A stretch of 64,000 nt of DNA from Vreelandella olivaria (GCF_023507745.1 NZ_JALPZO010000172.1:1-64000); one strand, 5' to 3'; positions 1 to 10,875 are shown, counted from the stretch's first letter. Notes: a model not told the origin generated them from the sequence alone. Numbers and translations: made by a program.

Positions 1-25
1 TCTCATATCAGCCAGCCTCAATATG

Positions 26-41
26 CTGTTTGGGTATACAG
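26..41. promoter_or_regulatory. LexA (SOS) box
   Basis: CTGTTTGGGTATACAG fits the gammaproteobacterial LexA core CTGT-N8-ACAG exactly. It lies about 270 bases before the integrase start. It may belong to a divergent gene left of the window, or form a second operator for the integrase. No binding data are available. Confidence 0.5.
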
Positions 42-242
42 CATTTTCTGCTGCATGTACTAGGCTGATAGTGGGTCTCGCTCGCTATCGCGCAAATAAC
101 AATGTATATACGCCCGGCTGCATAACCGCAATAAACGTGACGGCACATTCATTGGGGTTATACAGCCATCTTGAATGACTCTACCCCATTGATTCTTCTA
201 GTGGCAAAGCCAATTTTGGCAGTATATCCAAAATTCGTGTGC

Positions 243-285
243 TTGCGTGATTTTCCATTCTCAATAATACTGTATAAAAACACAT
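243..285 (+). promoter_or_regulatory. Candidate integrase promoter with LexA-like half site
   Basis: A possible -35 TTGCGT (243-248) and -10 TAATAC (265-270) are 16 bases apart. They overlap TACTGTATA at 268-276, a perfect left half of the LexA consensus; the right half (to about 285) is weak. Integron integrase promoters are known to be SOS-controlled in this way. The site also supports placing the start codon at 309, or possibly 294, rather than 171. Confidence 0.4.
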
Positions 286-308
286 ACCAAGCTATGATTA
301 GGGCCACC

Positions 309-1253
309 ATGAAACTGATGGAAAGGGTTCGGGCTACACTCAGAGTCAAGCGCTACAGCCTCCGTACCGAGAAGACCTACTGCTACTGGATACGCTTTTT
401 CATTCGTTTCCATCGAATGCGGCACCCTGCCACTATGGCAGCCTCAGAAGTGCGACAGTTTCTGGAGTACCTGGCGATTGAAAGGCGAGTGGCTGCAAGC
501 ACACAGAACCAGGCACTCAATGCTATTGTGTTTCTTTATCGGCACGTTCTGGATCAACCACTGGCAGACATAGGCATGTTTAGTCGTGCCAAACGTCCTC
601 AGCGTTTGCCGGTAGTTCTTTCTCATCAAGAAGTGATGGATACTCTTGAACATCTATCAGGATCGATGCACTTGATTGCATCGCTCATGTACGGCTCAGG
701 GTTACGAGTCTCTGAAGCTTGCCGTTTACGAGTTAAAGATATTGATTTTTCCCAATCCGTTATCACTGTCCGTTCTGGCAAAGGTAACAAAGACCGCACC
801 ACACTCTTGCCACCCTCTTGTGAAGCGGCATTACATGCCCACATTCAGTTGGCAGCGCAGCAACTGGCTTCGCGTGTTGCAACCAACGCCACCCCGGTAT
901 CTCTTCCCTATGCGCTAGATCGCAAATACCCGAATGCTGGTGCTTCGCTTGCGTGGCAGTGGCTTTTCCCTGCATCCAAACCCTGTTTTGATGCCGACAA
1001 CCGGGTGGTACTACACCATATTCATACTTCTGCCGTACAAAAAGCGGTTAAACATGCCATGCGATCCTCTTCGTTAACGCGCCCGGGATCATGCCATTCT
1101 TTACGTCATAGTTTCGCGACTCAACTGCTTAGCCAAGGCACTGACATTCGCACGGTTCAAGAGTTGTTGGGACACAAAAGTATCGAAACCACCCAAATAT
1201 ATACCCATGTGCTGGGTAATGGCTTTGCAGGTGTTAGAAGCCCACTAGGTTAA
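309..1253 (+). CDS. intI: Integron integrase (IntI-type tyrosine recombinase)
   Basis: Site-specific recombinase of 314 residues that would recombine attC and attI sites of an integron. The tyrosine-recombinase residues are all visible: R133 (GSGLRVSEA), K158, H263 and R266 (HSLRHSF), H289 (LLGHKS) and Y298 (IYTHVL). About residues 195-222 form the extra segment that separates IntI from XerC/D, and the tail GVRSPL is typical of IntI. An in-frame ATG at 171 would add 46 residues unlike the family, and the promoter-like sequence at 243-270 lies inside it; ATG 294 is an alternative start. The gene appears intact. No cassette array follows it; thiamine genes do. Any attI and array would lie to the left, outside or at the edge of the window. 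Confidence 0.88.
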   Translation: MKLMERVRATLRVKRYSLRTEKTYCYWIRFFIRFHRMRHPATMAASEVRQFLEYLAIERRVAASTQNQALNAIVFLYRHVLDQPLADIGMFSRAKRPQRLPVVLSHQEVMDTLEHLSGSMHLIASLMYGSGLRVSEACRLRVKDIDFSQSVITVRSGKGNKDRTTLLPPSCEAALHAHIQLAAQQLASRVATNATPVSLPYALDRKYPNAGASLAWQWLFPASKPCFDADNRVVLHHIHTSAVQKAVKHAMRSSSLTRPGSCHSLRHSFATQLLSQGTDIRTVQELLGHKSIETTQIYTHVLGNGFAGVRSPLG

Positions 1254-1346
1254 GGCGTGCGTTGCCGTTTATGGAATGCTGTCACACGATCAAAATAGCC
1301 CCCTTGCATCTCTCCCCCCCGCCTCCTACACTGCGGTGACTAACAG

Positions 1347-1490
1347 CTTGACGGGGTGCCGGTGAATCCGGCTGAGATGGCGCAGGGCGTAGCAATTTTC
1401 GCTCCCAAGCGCTGGTCCCGCTGAACCTGATCCGGCTAATGTGCTGCTGCTCTCATGACGTGCGGCGCGGGTACCGGCGTAGGGATCAAG
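1347..1490 (+). promoter_or_regulatory. TPP riboswitch (THI element)
   Basis: Conserved thi-box pieces occur in order: GGGGTGCC at 1353-1360, CTGAGA at 1372-1377, CTGAACCTGATCC at 1421-1433, TAATG at 1437-1441 and GGCGTAGGGA at 1476-1485. Between TAATG and CCGG the usual short loop is replaced by about 30 bases, so the P5/L5 arm is enlarged; the P3 region is also long. The element precedes tenA-thiC and should lower their expression when thiamine diphosphate is plentiful. Confidence 0.92.
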
Positions 1491-1553
1491 CGATGGCCAC
1501 GGCTTCGTTTTACGCCACCCTTCTGTGCCATTCCCTCGATCTCCATCGCTCGC

Positions 1554-1579
1554 CTTCCGGATCATTACTTCCGGAGGAG
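1554..1579 (+). promoter_or_regulatory. Hairpin that would hide the tenA ribosome-binding site
   Basis: TCCGGA at 1556-1561 can pair with TCCGGA at 1570-1575. Extending through 1554-1555 and 1576-1577 gives about eight pairs that bury the Shine-Dalgarno bases GGAGG (1573-1577). This is the expected expression platform for a translational TPP switch in Gram-negative bacteria. No intrinsic terminator is seen between the aptamer and tenA. Confidence 0.5.
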
Positions 1580-1581
1580 TC

Positions 1582-4210
<2,629 letters not shown>

Positions 4211-4227
4211 CCCGCTGCCCAAGGCGC

Positions 4228-5307
4228 TTAGGCAGCGCTAAGCGCCACTTTTAGCACGCCATCGCGCTGGTGGGAGAAGAGGTCGTAGGCCTCGACAATA
4301 TCCTCCAGCGCGTAGCGATGGGTAACCATGGGGCCAAGATCCAACCGGCCGGCGGCAATGATGCTCATTAGCCTGCGCATGCGCTCTTTACCGCCAGGGC
4401 ATAACGAGGTGATGATTTTATGATCACCCAGGCCCGCACAGAAAGCACCCAGCGGAATGGTGAGGTCCTCGGAGTACACACCAAGGCTGGATAGCGTACC
4501 GCCAGGCTTGAGTACCCGCAGTGCAGCTTCAAACGTTTGCTGTAGGCCAAGCGCTTCTATCGCGGCGTCCACACCACGCCCACCGGTAAGTTTGAGCACT
4601 TCTTCCACCACATCGACCTTGCGGAAATCCAGCGTCACATCAGCACCCATCTGCTTGGCCATGGCTAGGCGCTCATCAACGCCATCGACCGCAATGATCA
4701 TTCCCGCTCCCCGCAACCGCGCACCTGCGGTGGCACATAGGCCAATCGGCCCTTGGGCAAATACCACCACTGTATCGCCTATCTTGATACCTGCTGCTTC
4801 AGCACCGGCAAACCCCGTCGACATAATGTCTGGGCACATCAATACCTGCTCATCGGTGAGGCCATCGGGCACAGGGGAAAGGTTCGCTTGGGCATCAGGT
4901 ACCAAGAGGTACTCCGCCTGGGCACCATCAATGGTATTGCCAAAGCGCCAGCCGCCCATCGGTTTATAACCGTGTCCGTGGTGGCCGCCATCCTGTGAAC
5001 AGCAGTCATCCTGGCAGGCGTAGGAGGTAAAACTGGGACAGATGGCACCAGCGATGACCCGTTGCCCCTCTTGGTACCCCTTAACATTGGCACCCAGTTT
5101 TTCGATAACGCCCACCGGCTCATGGCCGATGGTCAAGCCGCGCTCTACCGGGTATTCCCCCTTTAGAATATGTACATCGGTTCCGCAGATGGTGGTCGTG
5201 GTCACGCGCATCAGCGCATCGGTCGGGCCGATTTCGGGGATAGGTTTGTCGTCGATCTCAATCCGGCCTGGTTCAACAAAAATCGCCGCTTTCATCATGG
5301 TAGGCAT
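4228..5307 (-). CDS. Zinc-dependent alcohol dehydrogenase, NAD(P)-linked
   Basis: Medium-chain dehydrogenase of 359 residues that interconverts alcohols and aldehydes or ketones. Catalytic zinc ligands are C41 (ICGTD), H62-E63 (GHEPVG) and D160; the Rossmann turn is AQGPIG near 184-189. The protein is strongly reminiscent of the broad-range fermentative alcohol dehydrogenase of Cupriavidus and of secondary alcohol dehydrogenases, including the CPDIMSTG segment. A Cys/His-rich insert at about 98-113 (CQDDCC...HHGHG) replaces the classic four-cysteine structural zinc loop. It is a single gene preceded by a repeat-bearing leader. The real substrate is not shown by the sequence. Confidence 0.87.
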   Translation of the reverse strand: MPTMMKAAIFVEPGRIEIDDKPIPEIGPTDALMRVTTTTICGTDVHILKGEYPVERGLTIGHEPVGVIEKLGANVKGYQEGQRVIAGAICPSFTSYACQDDCCSQDGGHHGHGYKPMGGWRFGNTIDGAQAEYLLVPDAQANLSPVPDGLTDEQVLMCPDIMSTGFAGAEAAGIKIGDTVVVFAQGPIGLCATAGARLRGAGMIIAVDGVDERLAMAKQMGADVTLDFRKVDVVEEVLKLTGGRGVDAAIEALGLQQTFEAALRVLKPGGTLSSLGVYSEDLTIPLGAFCAGLGDHKIITSLCPGGKERMRRLMSIIAAGRLDLGPMVTHRYALEDIVEAYDLFSHQRDGVLKVALSAA

Positions 5308-5344
5308 GGGGCACGTCCTCAGTGAGGGGAGTCATGGCACTAAT

Positions 5345-5421
5345 CTTCAGAACTAACCTTCAGAACTAACCCTTCAGAACTCATCTTCAAAACTTATCCA
5401 TTAAGTACTTATCCATTAAGC
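5345..5421. repeat. Short degenerate tandem repeats upstream of the alcohol dehydrogenase
   Basis: CTTCAGAACTAAC or close variants occur four times in a row from 5345 to about 5391. They are followed directly by two copies of ACTTATCCATTAAG (5392-5406 and 5407-5421). The stretch lies 40-115 bases upstream of the start codon of the minus-strand gene, where it could change promoter spacing by slippage or hold operators. Confidence 0.8.
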
Positions 5422-5463
5422 GTGAGTGGGTTACTCGGCGTCGTGAGCTACATCAAACAGGGT

Positions 5464-5500
5464 GCTAAAAAGCAACAACCGGAGCCATTGGCTCCGGTTG
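5464..5500 (-). terminator. Intrinsic terminator of the CsbD-like gene
   Basis: AACCGGAGCC (5477-5486) and GGCTCCGGTT (5490-5499) form a perfect 10-bp stem with a 3-base loop. Read on the minus strand the stem is followed by a T-rich tail with TTTTT (from 5470 down to 5466). It ends transcription about 30 bases after the stop codon at 5530. Confidence 0.85.
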
Positions 5501-5529
5501 GTTCTACAACACACTGGCGATTGGAATAA

Positions 5530-5709
5530 TTACTTTGTCAGTTTTTCCTTGGCTTCGCCTTTACCTTTTTGCAGTTCGCCCTTGGCTTGCTGGGCTTTAC
5601 CTTTGACTTCAGTTTTGGTGCTTCCGGTCGCTTTACCAGCCGCTTCTTTCACTTTACCAGCTGCTTTGTTAGCCGTACCTTTCACTTTATCTTTTTTGCC
5701 GCTTGACAT
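5530..5709 (-). CDS. CsbD family stress protein (lysine-rich, small)
   Basis: A 59-residue, very hydrophilic protein built from repeated KGxAxxAxGKxKEAxGK units, the pattern of CsbD-like proteins induced by general stress in many bacteria; molecular role unknown. The ATG at 5709 is chosen over a GTG three codons upstream because GAGGTG (complement of 5716-5721) lies six bases before it. It has its own terminator. A second, acidic CsbD-like protein lies at 39995-40195. Composition is dominated by K, A, G and E with no aromatic core, so it is probably disordered or forms amphipathic helix. Confidence 0.85.
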   Translation of the reverse strand: MSSGKKDKVKGTANKAAGKVKEAAGKATGSTKTEVKGKAQQAKGELQKGKGEAKEKLTK

Positions 5710-5969
5710 GACGAACACCTCTAATCCGTTAGTAGGGAAATGCCGTGTACCTGGTTGCCATTAACACCACCAGCAGCACGGCATATCTCTTAAGGTAGTC
5801 CCTGTTAAAAAAGTTGCCTCACTTTCTTTCTACTCATCATGTCGGCGCCCCACTATTTGGCATGATGTGCAAACATGCCATCACAAGAAGCATTAGCGAC
5901 AGCATGCCATTCATGGAGGAAAAGCGGTATAGCGCGCTGCTTCCAGATTAATGCACATCCATGGGGCTA

Positions 5970-7298
5970 CTAACGCCAGGAAGGTCCACCCATTACATCA
6001 GGCAGCCATAACGCAAGGCTGGGGAAAGCCAGTACCAGAGCCAAAACCACTAACTGCGCGATGATAAATGGCACGACCCCCCAATACATATGCTTGAGCG
6101 TAATCTCCGGTGGGGTAATGGCTCTTAAATAGAAAATGGCTGGGGCAAGTGGCGGCGTTAAATAACTCGTTTGCAGCACGACGAGGAATGCCACGCAGAA
6201 CCACACCTCATCGAAACCTAGCATCCTGACAATCGGCATCGCCACGGGAATGATGATCAGAACCACTGAGATCAAGTCCAGCACGAAGCCGGCGATAAAG
6301 GCGATGAGCAGAATCAGGCCGAGAATCATCCAGGGGCTTAAGCCGGTATCCATCAGCATCGACTGCACCGTTGCCATTCCGCCAGAGGCAAAAAAGACCC
6401 CCGCAAACATACTGCCCCCCATGACAATCAGCAAAATCATTGCCGAGATGTTCATGGTTTTGATCGCTGCGTGCCACAGCACATCCCGTGTTAGGTTACG
6501 ATATGCCAGTGCCAACAATACCGAGCCAAGCGCCCCACAGGCCGCCGCTTCTGTTGGCGTGGCTAGGCCCATTAAGATGGTGCCCAATACGGTAAAAATA
6601 AGCAGCATGGTTGGTACCAGTGCCACGAGCGTAATTCGTAGCTTCTCGCCCCAGCCAATATCGGGCTCCTGCTCCTGCACACGCGGCGCCATTTCCGGTT
6701 TCAGGTAAGCGACCCCGATAATGTAAACCAGGAACATAAGCGCCATTAAGAACCCCGGTATCAGCAATCCACTAAATAGCGAGCCCACCGAGACTCCAGC
6801 CACCGGCCCTAAAACCACTACCGTAATGGAAGGCGGAATAGCAGTGCCTAACGAACCACTGGCACAAATCGTTCCTGAAATAAGGCTCTTGTTGTAGTGA
6901 TGCTTAAGCATTACCGGTATCGCCAGCATCCCAATAACCGCCTCGGTAGCGCCAACCACACCACTGGAGGCAGCAAATAGTGTGCCCATAATAATGGCCC
7001 CCACCCCCAACCCACCAGGAAGGCGACGTGTCCACATATGGATAGCTTCGAATAAACGTTCGGCAATCCCGGATCGCTCAAGCATCGCTCCCATAAAGAT
7101 AAACAGCGGTACAGCGGCAAGAATAGAATTAGAGGCGGTATCTTCAATTTTGGTTAGCAATTGATAAGCCGCCACATCACCGAATTGAATAATCCCAAAG
7201 CCAGTGGCCACCAGAATCATCGAGAATGCGATGGGAAAACCAGAAAAAATAAACAGCATCAGAGCTGGAAACATCAATAACGCTAAGTAGCTGCTCAT
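5970..7298 (-). CDS. dctM: TRAP transporter large permease (DctM family)
   Basis: Membrane subunit that carries out sodium-coupled uptake of an organic acid delivered by the periplasmic binding protein. It has 442 residues and about a dozen hydrophobic segments throughout. DctM hallmarks are the N-terminal SGFPIAFSM, PLFIFMGAMLERSG and the ATEAAACGALGS segment. It overlaps the small permease gene by four bases, so the two are translationally coupled. The order P-Q-M on the minus strand makes a complete three-gene transporter with no adjacent catabolic gene to reveal the substrate. Confidence 0.93.
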   Translation of the reverse strand: MSSYLALLMFPALMLFIFSGFPIAFSMILVATGFGIIQFGDVAAYQLLTKIEDTASNSILAAVPLFIFMGAMLERSGIAERLFEAIHMWTRRLPGGLGVGAIIMGTLFAASSGVVGATEAVIGMLAIPVMLKHHYNKSLISGTICASGSLGTAIPPSITVVVLGPVAGVSVGSLFSGLLIPGFLMALMFLVYIIGVAYLKPEMAPRVQEQEPDIGWGEKLRITLVALVPTMLLIFTVLGTILMGLATPTEAAACGALGSVLLALAYRNLTRDVLWHAAIKTMNISAMILLIVMGGSMFAGVFFASGGMATVQSMLMDTGLSPWMILGLILLIAFIAGFVLDLISVVLIIIPVAMPIVRMLGFDEVWFCVAFLVVLQTSYLTPPLAPAIFYLRAITPPEITLKHMYWGVVPFIIAQLVVLALVLAFPSLALWLPDVMGGPSWR

Positions 7299-7810
7299 GA
7301 TGTGCGCTCCTCAGAAAGCGGTTCGCCACGCAGTATTGCTACCGCTTTTAACATCTCGGCAACGACTTGCAGAGCCAGCAAGCTAAAACCGATAAACCAT
7401 ATGGTTAGAATCGGCCAGACGATGGGGTTCCATGCAGAACGGCCTGAACGCTCATTGGAATTAAATGCCTGCAGTGCGTAATGAAAAAGCTCCCACACCA
7501 ACCACACTAGAATGGGCAAAAACAGTACATAGCCAATAATTCGCAGCAGTGCGTTAGCCTTGCCACTTAACTGCATTGATACCAAATCCACACTGACGTG
7601 GTGGCCAACTCGCAGTGCATTTGCCATACCCAGCATGAACATTGCGCCCATCACCATATAGCTAATCTCAAACGCCCATAAGGTTGGGCGCCCGCCAACA
7701 TAACGGCTAAACACCTCAACGACTAACGCGCCAACGAGAGGAAAAATCAATATGGCACCGACCCAGCCAGCCCAGCGGGTCAGCGACTCAATCGCTTGAA
7801 TTAGTTTCAT
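7295..7810 (-). CDS. dctQ: TRAP transporter small permease (DctQ family)
   Basis: A 171-residue inner-membrane protein with four predicted membrane segments (about 13-35, 45-65, 88-108 and 130-155). It is the small partner that forms the TRAP membrane complex with DctM. FPLVGALVVEVFSRYV and the long cytoplasmic loop before the last helix fit the family. The stop codon overlaps the dctM start by four bases. It begins 90 bases after the binding-protein gene, and that gap holds a strong hairpin. Confidence 0.9.
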   Translation of the reverse strand: MKLIQAIESLTRWAGWVGAILIFPLVGALVVEVFSRYVGGRPTLWAFEISYMVMGAMFMLGMANALRVGHHVSVDLVSMQLSGKANALLRIIGYVLFLPILVWLVWELFHYALQAFNSNERSGRSAWNPIVWPILTIWFIGFSLLALQVVAEMLKAVAILRGEPLSEERTS

Positions 7811-7856
7811 GATGGATACTCAAAAAACATTCCGTAAAAGAGAGGCTCAAACGTAC

Positions 7857-7883
7857 GAAAGAGAGGTCCAAGACCTCTCTTTC
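7857..7883 (-). promoter_or_regulatory. Perfect 12-bp hairpin between dctP and dctQ
   Basis: GAAAGAGAGGTC (7857-7868) and GACCTCTCTTTC (7872-7883) pair completely around a 3-base loop, 18 bases after the dctP stop. No long T run follows on the minus strand. It is therefore more likely a partial terminator or an RNA-stability element that keeps binding-protein mRNA in excess over permease mRNA. Confidence 0.6.
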
Positions 7884-7900
7884 ATTTCGTTGGTGCTCAG

Positions 7901-8953
7901 TTAGCGGCCCATACTGCCAATGGGTAGACGATACTGAGGCCACACACTCATGGTGTCTTTAAAATCGCGCTGGGACTCAATAACGCGAGCAAACCACTCG
8001 TTTTCAGCAGCGTATTCGTCTTCCCACTTGACGGTCTCTTCGTAGATAGTATCGATGAATGACTGATCCAGATGAACAATCTCATTGGGGCCATCGACCA
8101 GGGCTTGATAAGCGGCCAAGTCCGCAAACGAGCTTGCCAGCCACGTTTCAAAAACACTCATTTTGCCGGCCAAACGCAACATTGCCTGTTCATCTTCACT
8201 TAACGCATCCCAGGTTGCTTCATTAACCTGGCACTCTAAAAAACCACCTGACTGATGAACCCCCGGCAAGATGACGTACTGGGCGACTTCCTGGAACCCA
8301 GTAGGCTGGTTCATTTCAGGGCTGCCCCACTCCGCCGCATCAATGACCCCACGCTCCAGGGCACTGTAGATATCGCTTCCCGCCATGACCACGGTAGATG
8401 CACCCAGCCGGGAAGCTAACTCAGACCAAGCACCCGAAGTACGCAAGCGCAACCCCTGAAAATCCTCCAAGGTTTCAACACGCTTATTAGAGTGTAGGAA
8501 AATTTCTGTGCCTAAAATCGCACAAGGGAACGCCACGACATCAAATACATCACGGCGATACTCTTCATAAAGCTCAACACCGCCACCTTCGTACATCCAT
8601 AGCATAAACTCTTCCGGCGTTAAGCCACTTGAGTGTCCCGCCAATAATGCAGTGGTTGGATCGGTGCCATAGTCGTAATTGATGTAATTATGGCTAATCT
8701 GAGCAACGCCGGATTTCACCGTATTGGTAACACGAAGTGCACTGCCCAGGGTGCCTCCGGGGTAGACCTCAATCGCAATCTTACCATCAGAGAGTTCGTT
8801 AACTCGGTCAGCAAACATCTGCGCATCACGCTCAAGCCACGGCCCACCACTCCAGGGCGTTGCCATGCGCCAGTTCATTTCAGCAGCCCCGGCGGTTGCC
8901 ACAACGCCAGTACAAAGGCCGATAGCTAATGCAAGTTTATTTACTTTATTCAT
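7901..8953 (-). CDS. dctP: TRAP transporter substrate-binding protein (DctP family)
   Basis: Periplasmic binding protein of 350 residues with a Sec signal peptide cleaved near A23-A24 (lysines, hydrophobic core, AGAA). The mature part carries ALRVTNTVKSG and the conserved arginine region GLRLRTSG (R171) that salt-bridges a carboxylate. It also has the EWGSPEMNQPTGF stretch, like the TakP/2-oxo-acid branch of TRAP binding proteins, so an organic or 2-keto acid is the likely ligand; the precise one cannot be read here. First gene of dctPQM. Confidence 0.92.
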   Translation of the reverse strand: MNKVNKLALAIGLCTGVVATAGAAEMNWRMATPWSGGPWLERDAQMFADRVNELSDGKIAIEVYPGGTLGSALRVTNTVKSGVAQISHNYINYDYGTDPTTALLAGHSSGLTPEEFMLWMYEGGGVELYEEYRRDVFDVVAFPCAILGTEIFLHSNKRVETLEDFQGLRLRTSGAWSELASRLGASTVVMAGSDIYSALERGVIDAAEWGSPEMNQPTGFQEVAQYVILPGVHQSGGFLECQVNEATWDALSEDEQAMLRLAGKMSVFETWLASSFADLAAYQALVDGPNEIVHLDQSFIDTIYEETVKWEDEYAAENEWFARVIESQRDFKDTMSVWPQYRLPIGSMGR

Positions 8954-9141
8954 GGCAGTTTCCTCTTAAATGGTATGTTGTATATTTGTTCGCTGGCCAT
9001 TTTTAGTCATTATTGTTTGTTTCGACACTACCACCTTCGCAGATGCAGCATTTAGCTCAAACTGAGTAAAAATATGCCGATCCTCAGAAAACACTGGTTA
9101 TAAATTAAAATTGCGAGGAGGCAGGAAGGTCGGCAATACCA

Positions 9142-9176
9142 TAAAAAAACCCCACCGCTTAAGAAGCGGTGGGGGG
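9142..9176 (-). terminator. Intrinsic terminator of the outer-membrane protein gene
   Basis: CCCCACCGCTT and AAGCGGTGGGG pair around a 3-base loop (about 9150-9174). On the minus strand the stem is followed by seven T (complement of 9143-9149). It lies about 40 bases after the stop at 9215. Confidence 0.93.
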
Positions 9177-9214
9177 ATCCCTTACTCTATTATGTATGTA
9201 ATGCAGCGACTTGC

Positions 9215-9724
9215 TTAGAAGCGGTAACGTAGCCCCACACTGGCGGCATCAAAGTTGTACGCCGACTTATCCAGGTAGCGCATGTAGTCTGCGCCGATGG
9301 CGAGATTGTCGGCCACGTCAATCTCTGCGCCAGCGCCGTATGACACGCCACTTTCACGGTCGAGATCGAAATCCACCTCAGTAACACCCACCAGGCCATA
9401 GAGGCGGAATGTCGGGGCGATGGGCGCGATACCCTTGGCGTATGCGCCAACCAGGTAGTCGAGCTCGGCAGGGCCGTCAGAACCACCGGTACCAAGGTGC
9501 CCTTCAACGGCGAAGTAGTCATTGAACTGTGCGCCACCACGCAGGCGCAGGCCTACGTCGTCACGGGAAGAGCCACGGTCAGGGTCCAGGCTCCAGAACA
9601 TGGCGTCACCACCCACATATCCTTGTGGGTACTGAAATGATTGTTGCGCTTGAGCCGATGCCGCGAAAGCACCCGCACCAACCAGAAGCGCTGCGGAGGT
9701 GAGTGATAATACGGTCATCTTCAT
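9215..9724 (-). CDS. Small outer-membrane beta-barrel protein
   Basis: A 169-residue protein with a signal peptide (cleavage near AQA-QQ, residue 27). The mature part alternates hydrophobic and polar residues with glycine and aromatic girdles, ending in the C-terminal aromatic motif GLRYRF recognised by the BAM complex. The layout (YVGGDAMF, LRLRGGAQFNDYFAVEGHLG, YGAGAEIDVADNLAIGADYMRY) resembles eight-stranded OmpA/OmpW/opacity-type porins. The gene is monocistronic with a strong terminator. Function beyond outer-membrane location is not evident. Confidence 0.83.
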   Translation of the reverse strand: MKMTVLSLTSAALLVGAGAFAASAQAQQSFQYPQGYVGGDAMFWSLDPDRGSSRDDVGLRLRGGAQFNDYFAVEGHLGTGGSDGPAELDYLVGAYAKGIAPIAPTFRLYGLVGVTEVDFDLDRESGVSYGAGAEIDVADNLAIGADYMRYLDKSAYNFDAASVGLRYRF

Positions 9725-9802
9725 AAGTAAAGCCTCAGTTAAAAAACAGTGTTTCCTTACGTATTTGGATTGTGGCTCAACCTTGCAGATAACGCAAATT
9801 TT

Positions 9803-10780
9803 TTATCTGACTTTAGACAAACTCAGTACCACGATCCCACTAACCACTACCGCCCCTCCGAGCAGCTGAATTGGACTAAGCATTTGTCCCAGAACGAAAT
9901 ATCCTATTACCAGTGACGCCACGGGCTCGATATTCATCACCGGTGCATTACGTGCCATATCCAGTCGGGGAACAAAAATAAACAGTATTGAGAACCCAGA
10001 ACCATAGAGCAGTGCCAGCAGAGCCAGCCCCACCCAGCCCACATTACTTTCTGGCAGATTCATCCCCCCAGGCACAGCACCCAGCAAACCGCCAATGACC
10101 ATAACAATAAGCACCGTTTGCATGGTTAACAGACTGCGAAGCGTGCTACCAACCGCCGCTAAACGGTGCTCCGTCACCCATAGCGCGCAGGCAAACACAA
10201 AGGCAGCAATCAAGCCATACCCAATGCCGGCCAGCCAACCTGGCCCCAGCGCTTCAAGGTCGGTTAGCCAGCTCGGAATATCGAGCACTATCAGCAGCCC
10301 AATCAAAATCGTCCCCATAATCAGGCAACTACGCAAAGAGGGTCTTGGCCCACCCAGCGCCCACGTTAACAATGCCAACTGAATGGGATAGGTGTTGACT
10401 AGCAGCAGAGCAATAACAACCGGCAGCCGTGCCACTGCCGAATATAAACTGACGCTTTGAATGGCGATCAACAGCCCCACTGCCAATTGCCACGGCCACG
10501 TGCCTGGTGGCAGCCAAAAGCGTTTTTTCTGGGCGATGACCAGTGTCAGTAAAATCAGGCAGGCAACGCCCGAGCGGGTCAGTACTGCCAGTAATAAGCC
10601 AGTACCATTATCGAACGCCAGACGGGCAGCAACATGGTTAGCTGCAAACATGGTGGCGACGGTTATCATCAGCAAAATAGCCAGATGACGTGGCAATAGC
10701 GTAGGTGAAGAAATTGAAGGCATAGGAACAAAACGGCTCACGATAGGTAATATAGGGCACAGAATGCCGACATTTTTCAT
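9803..10780 (-). CDS. DMT superfamily (EamA) transporter
   Basis: Inner-membrane carrier of 325 residues with ten hydrophobic segments in two repeated halves, the EamA/RhaT layout. Family features include the early FAANHVAARLAF segment and the repeat-closing stretch IEPVASLVIGYFVLGQ near the C-terminus. Members export amino acids and other metabolites; the substrate cannot be told. The first 19 residues precede a second ATG (residue 20) that may be the real start, as neither has a clear ribosome site. It is divergent from ackA with a 95-base gap. Confidence 0.86.
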   Translation of the reverse strand: MKNVGILCPILPIVSRFVPMPSISSPTLLPRHLAILLMITVATMFAANHVAARLAFDNGTGLLLAVLTRSGVACLILLTLVIAQKKRFWLPPGTWPWQLAVGLLIAIQSVSLYSAVARLPVVIALLLVNTYPIQLALLTWALGGPRPSLRSCLIMGTILIGLLIVLDIPSWLTDLEALGPGWLAGIGYGLIAAFVFACALWVTEHRLAAVGSTLRSLLTMQTVLIVMVIGGLLGAVPGGMNLPESNVGWVGLALLALLYGSGFSILFIFVPRLDMARNAPVMNIEPVASLVIGYFVLGQMLSPIQLLGGAVVVSGIVVLSLSKVR

Positions 10781-10875
10781 AGAAGGCTAACTAAATTCAG
10801 CGCTGATTATCTGCGCGGCAGCATGCTAGACTAAAGTTCACTCCCTTTTCCTGCTGACTACTTCAAAAGGCTGTT

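Noticed and set aside
171-308. Longer N-terminus for the integrase (ATG 171)
   Set aside because: The extra 46 residues are unlike IntI and would place promoter and LexA-like sequence inside the gene.
158-349. 63-codon minus-strand frame opposite the integrase start
   Set aside because: It overlaps the probable integrase promoter and coding start, has no family features and no ribosome site.
1240-1275. attC/attI-like GTTAAGG and GCGTT motifs after the integrase
   Set aside because: They do not satisfy the GTTRRRY core and have no paired inner and outer arms; the next genes are thiamine genes, not cassettes.
5462-5764. 100-codon hydrophobic plus-strand frame opposite the CsbD gene
   Set aside because: Its repeated hydrophobic pattern is simply the complement of the lysine/alanine repeats of CsbD, and it starts in the terminator.
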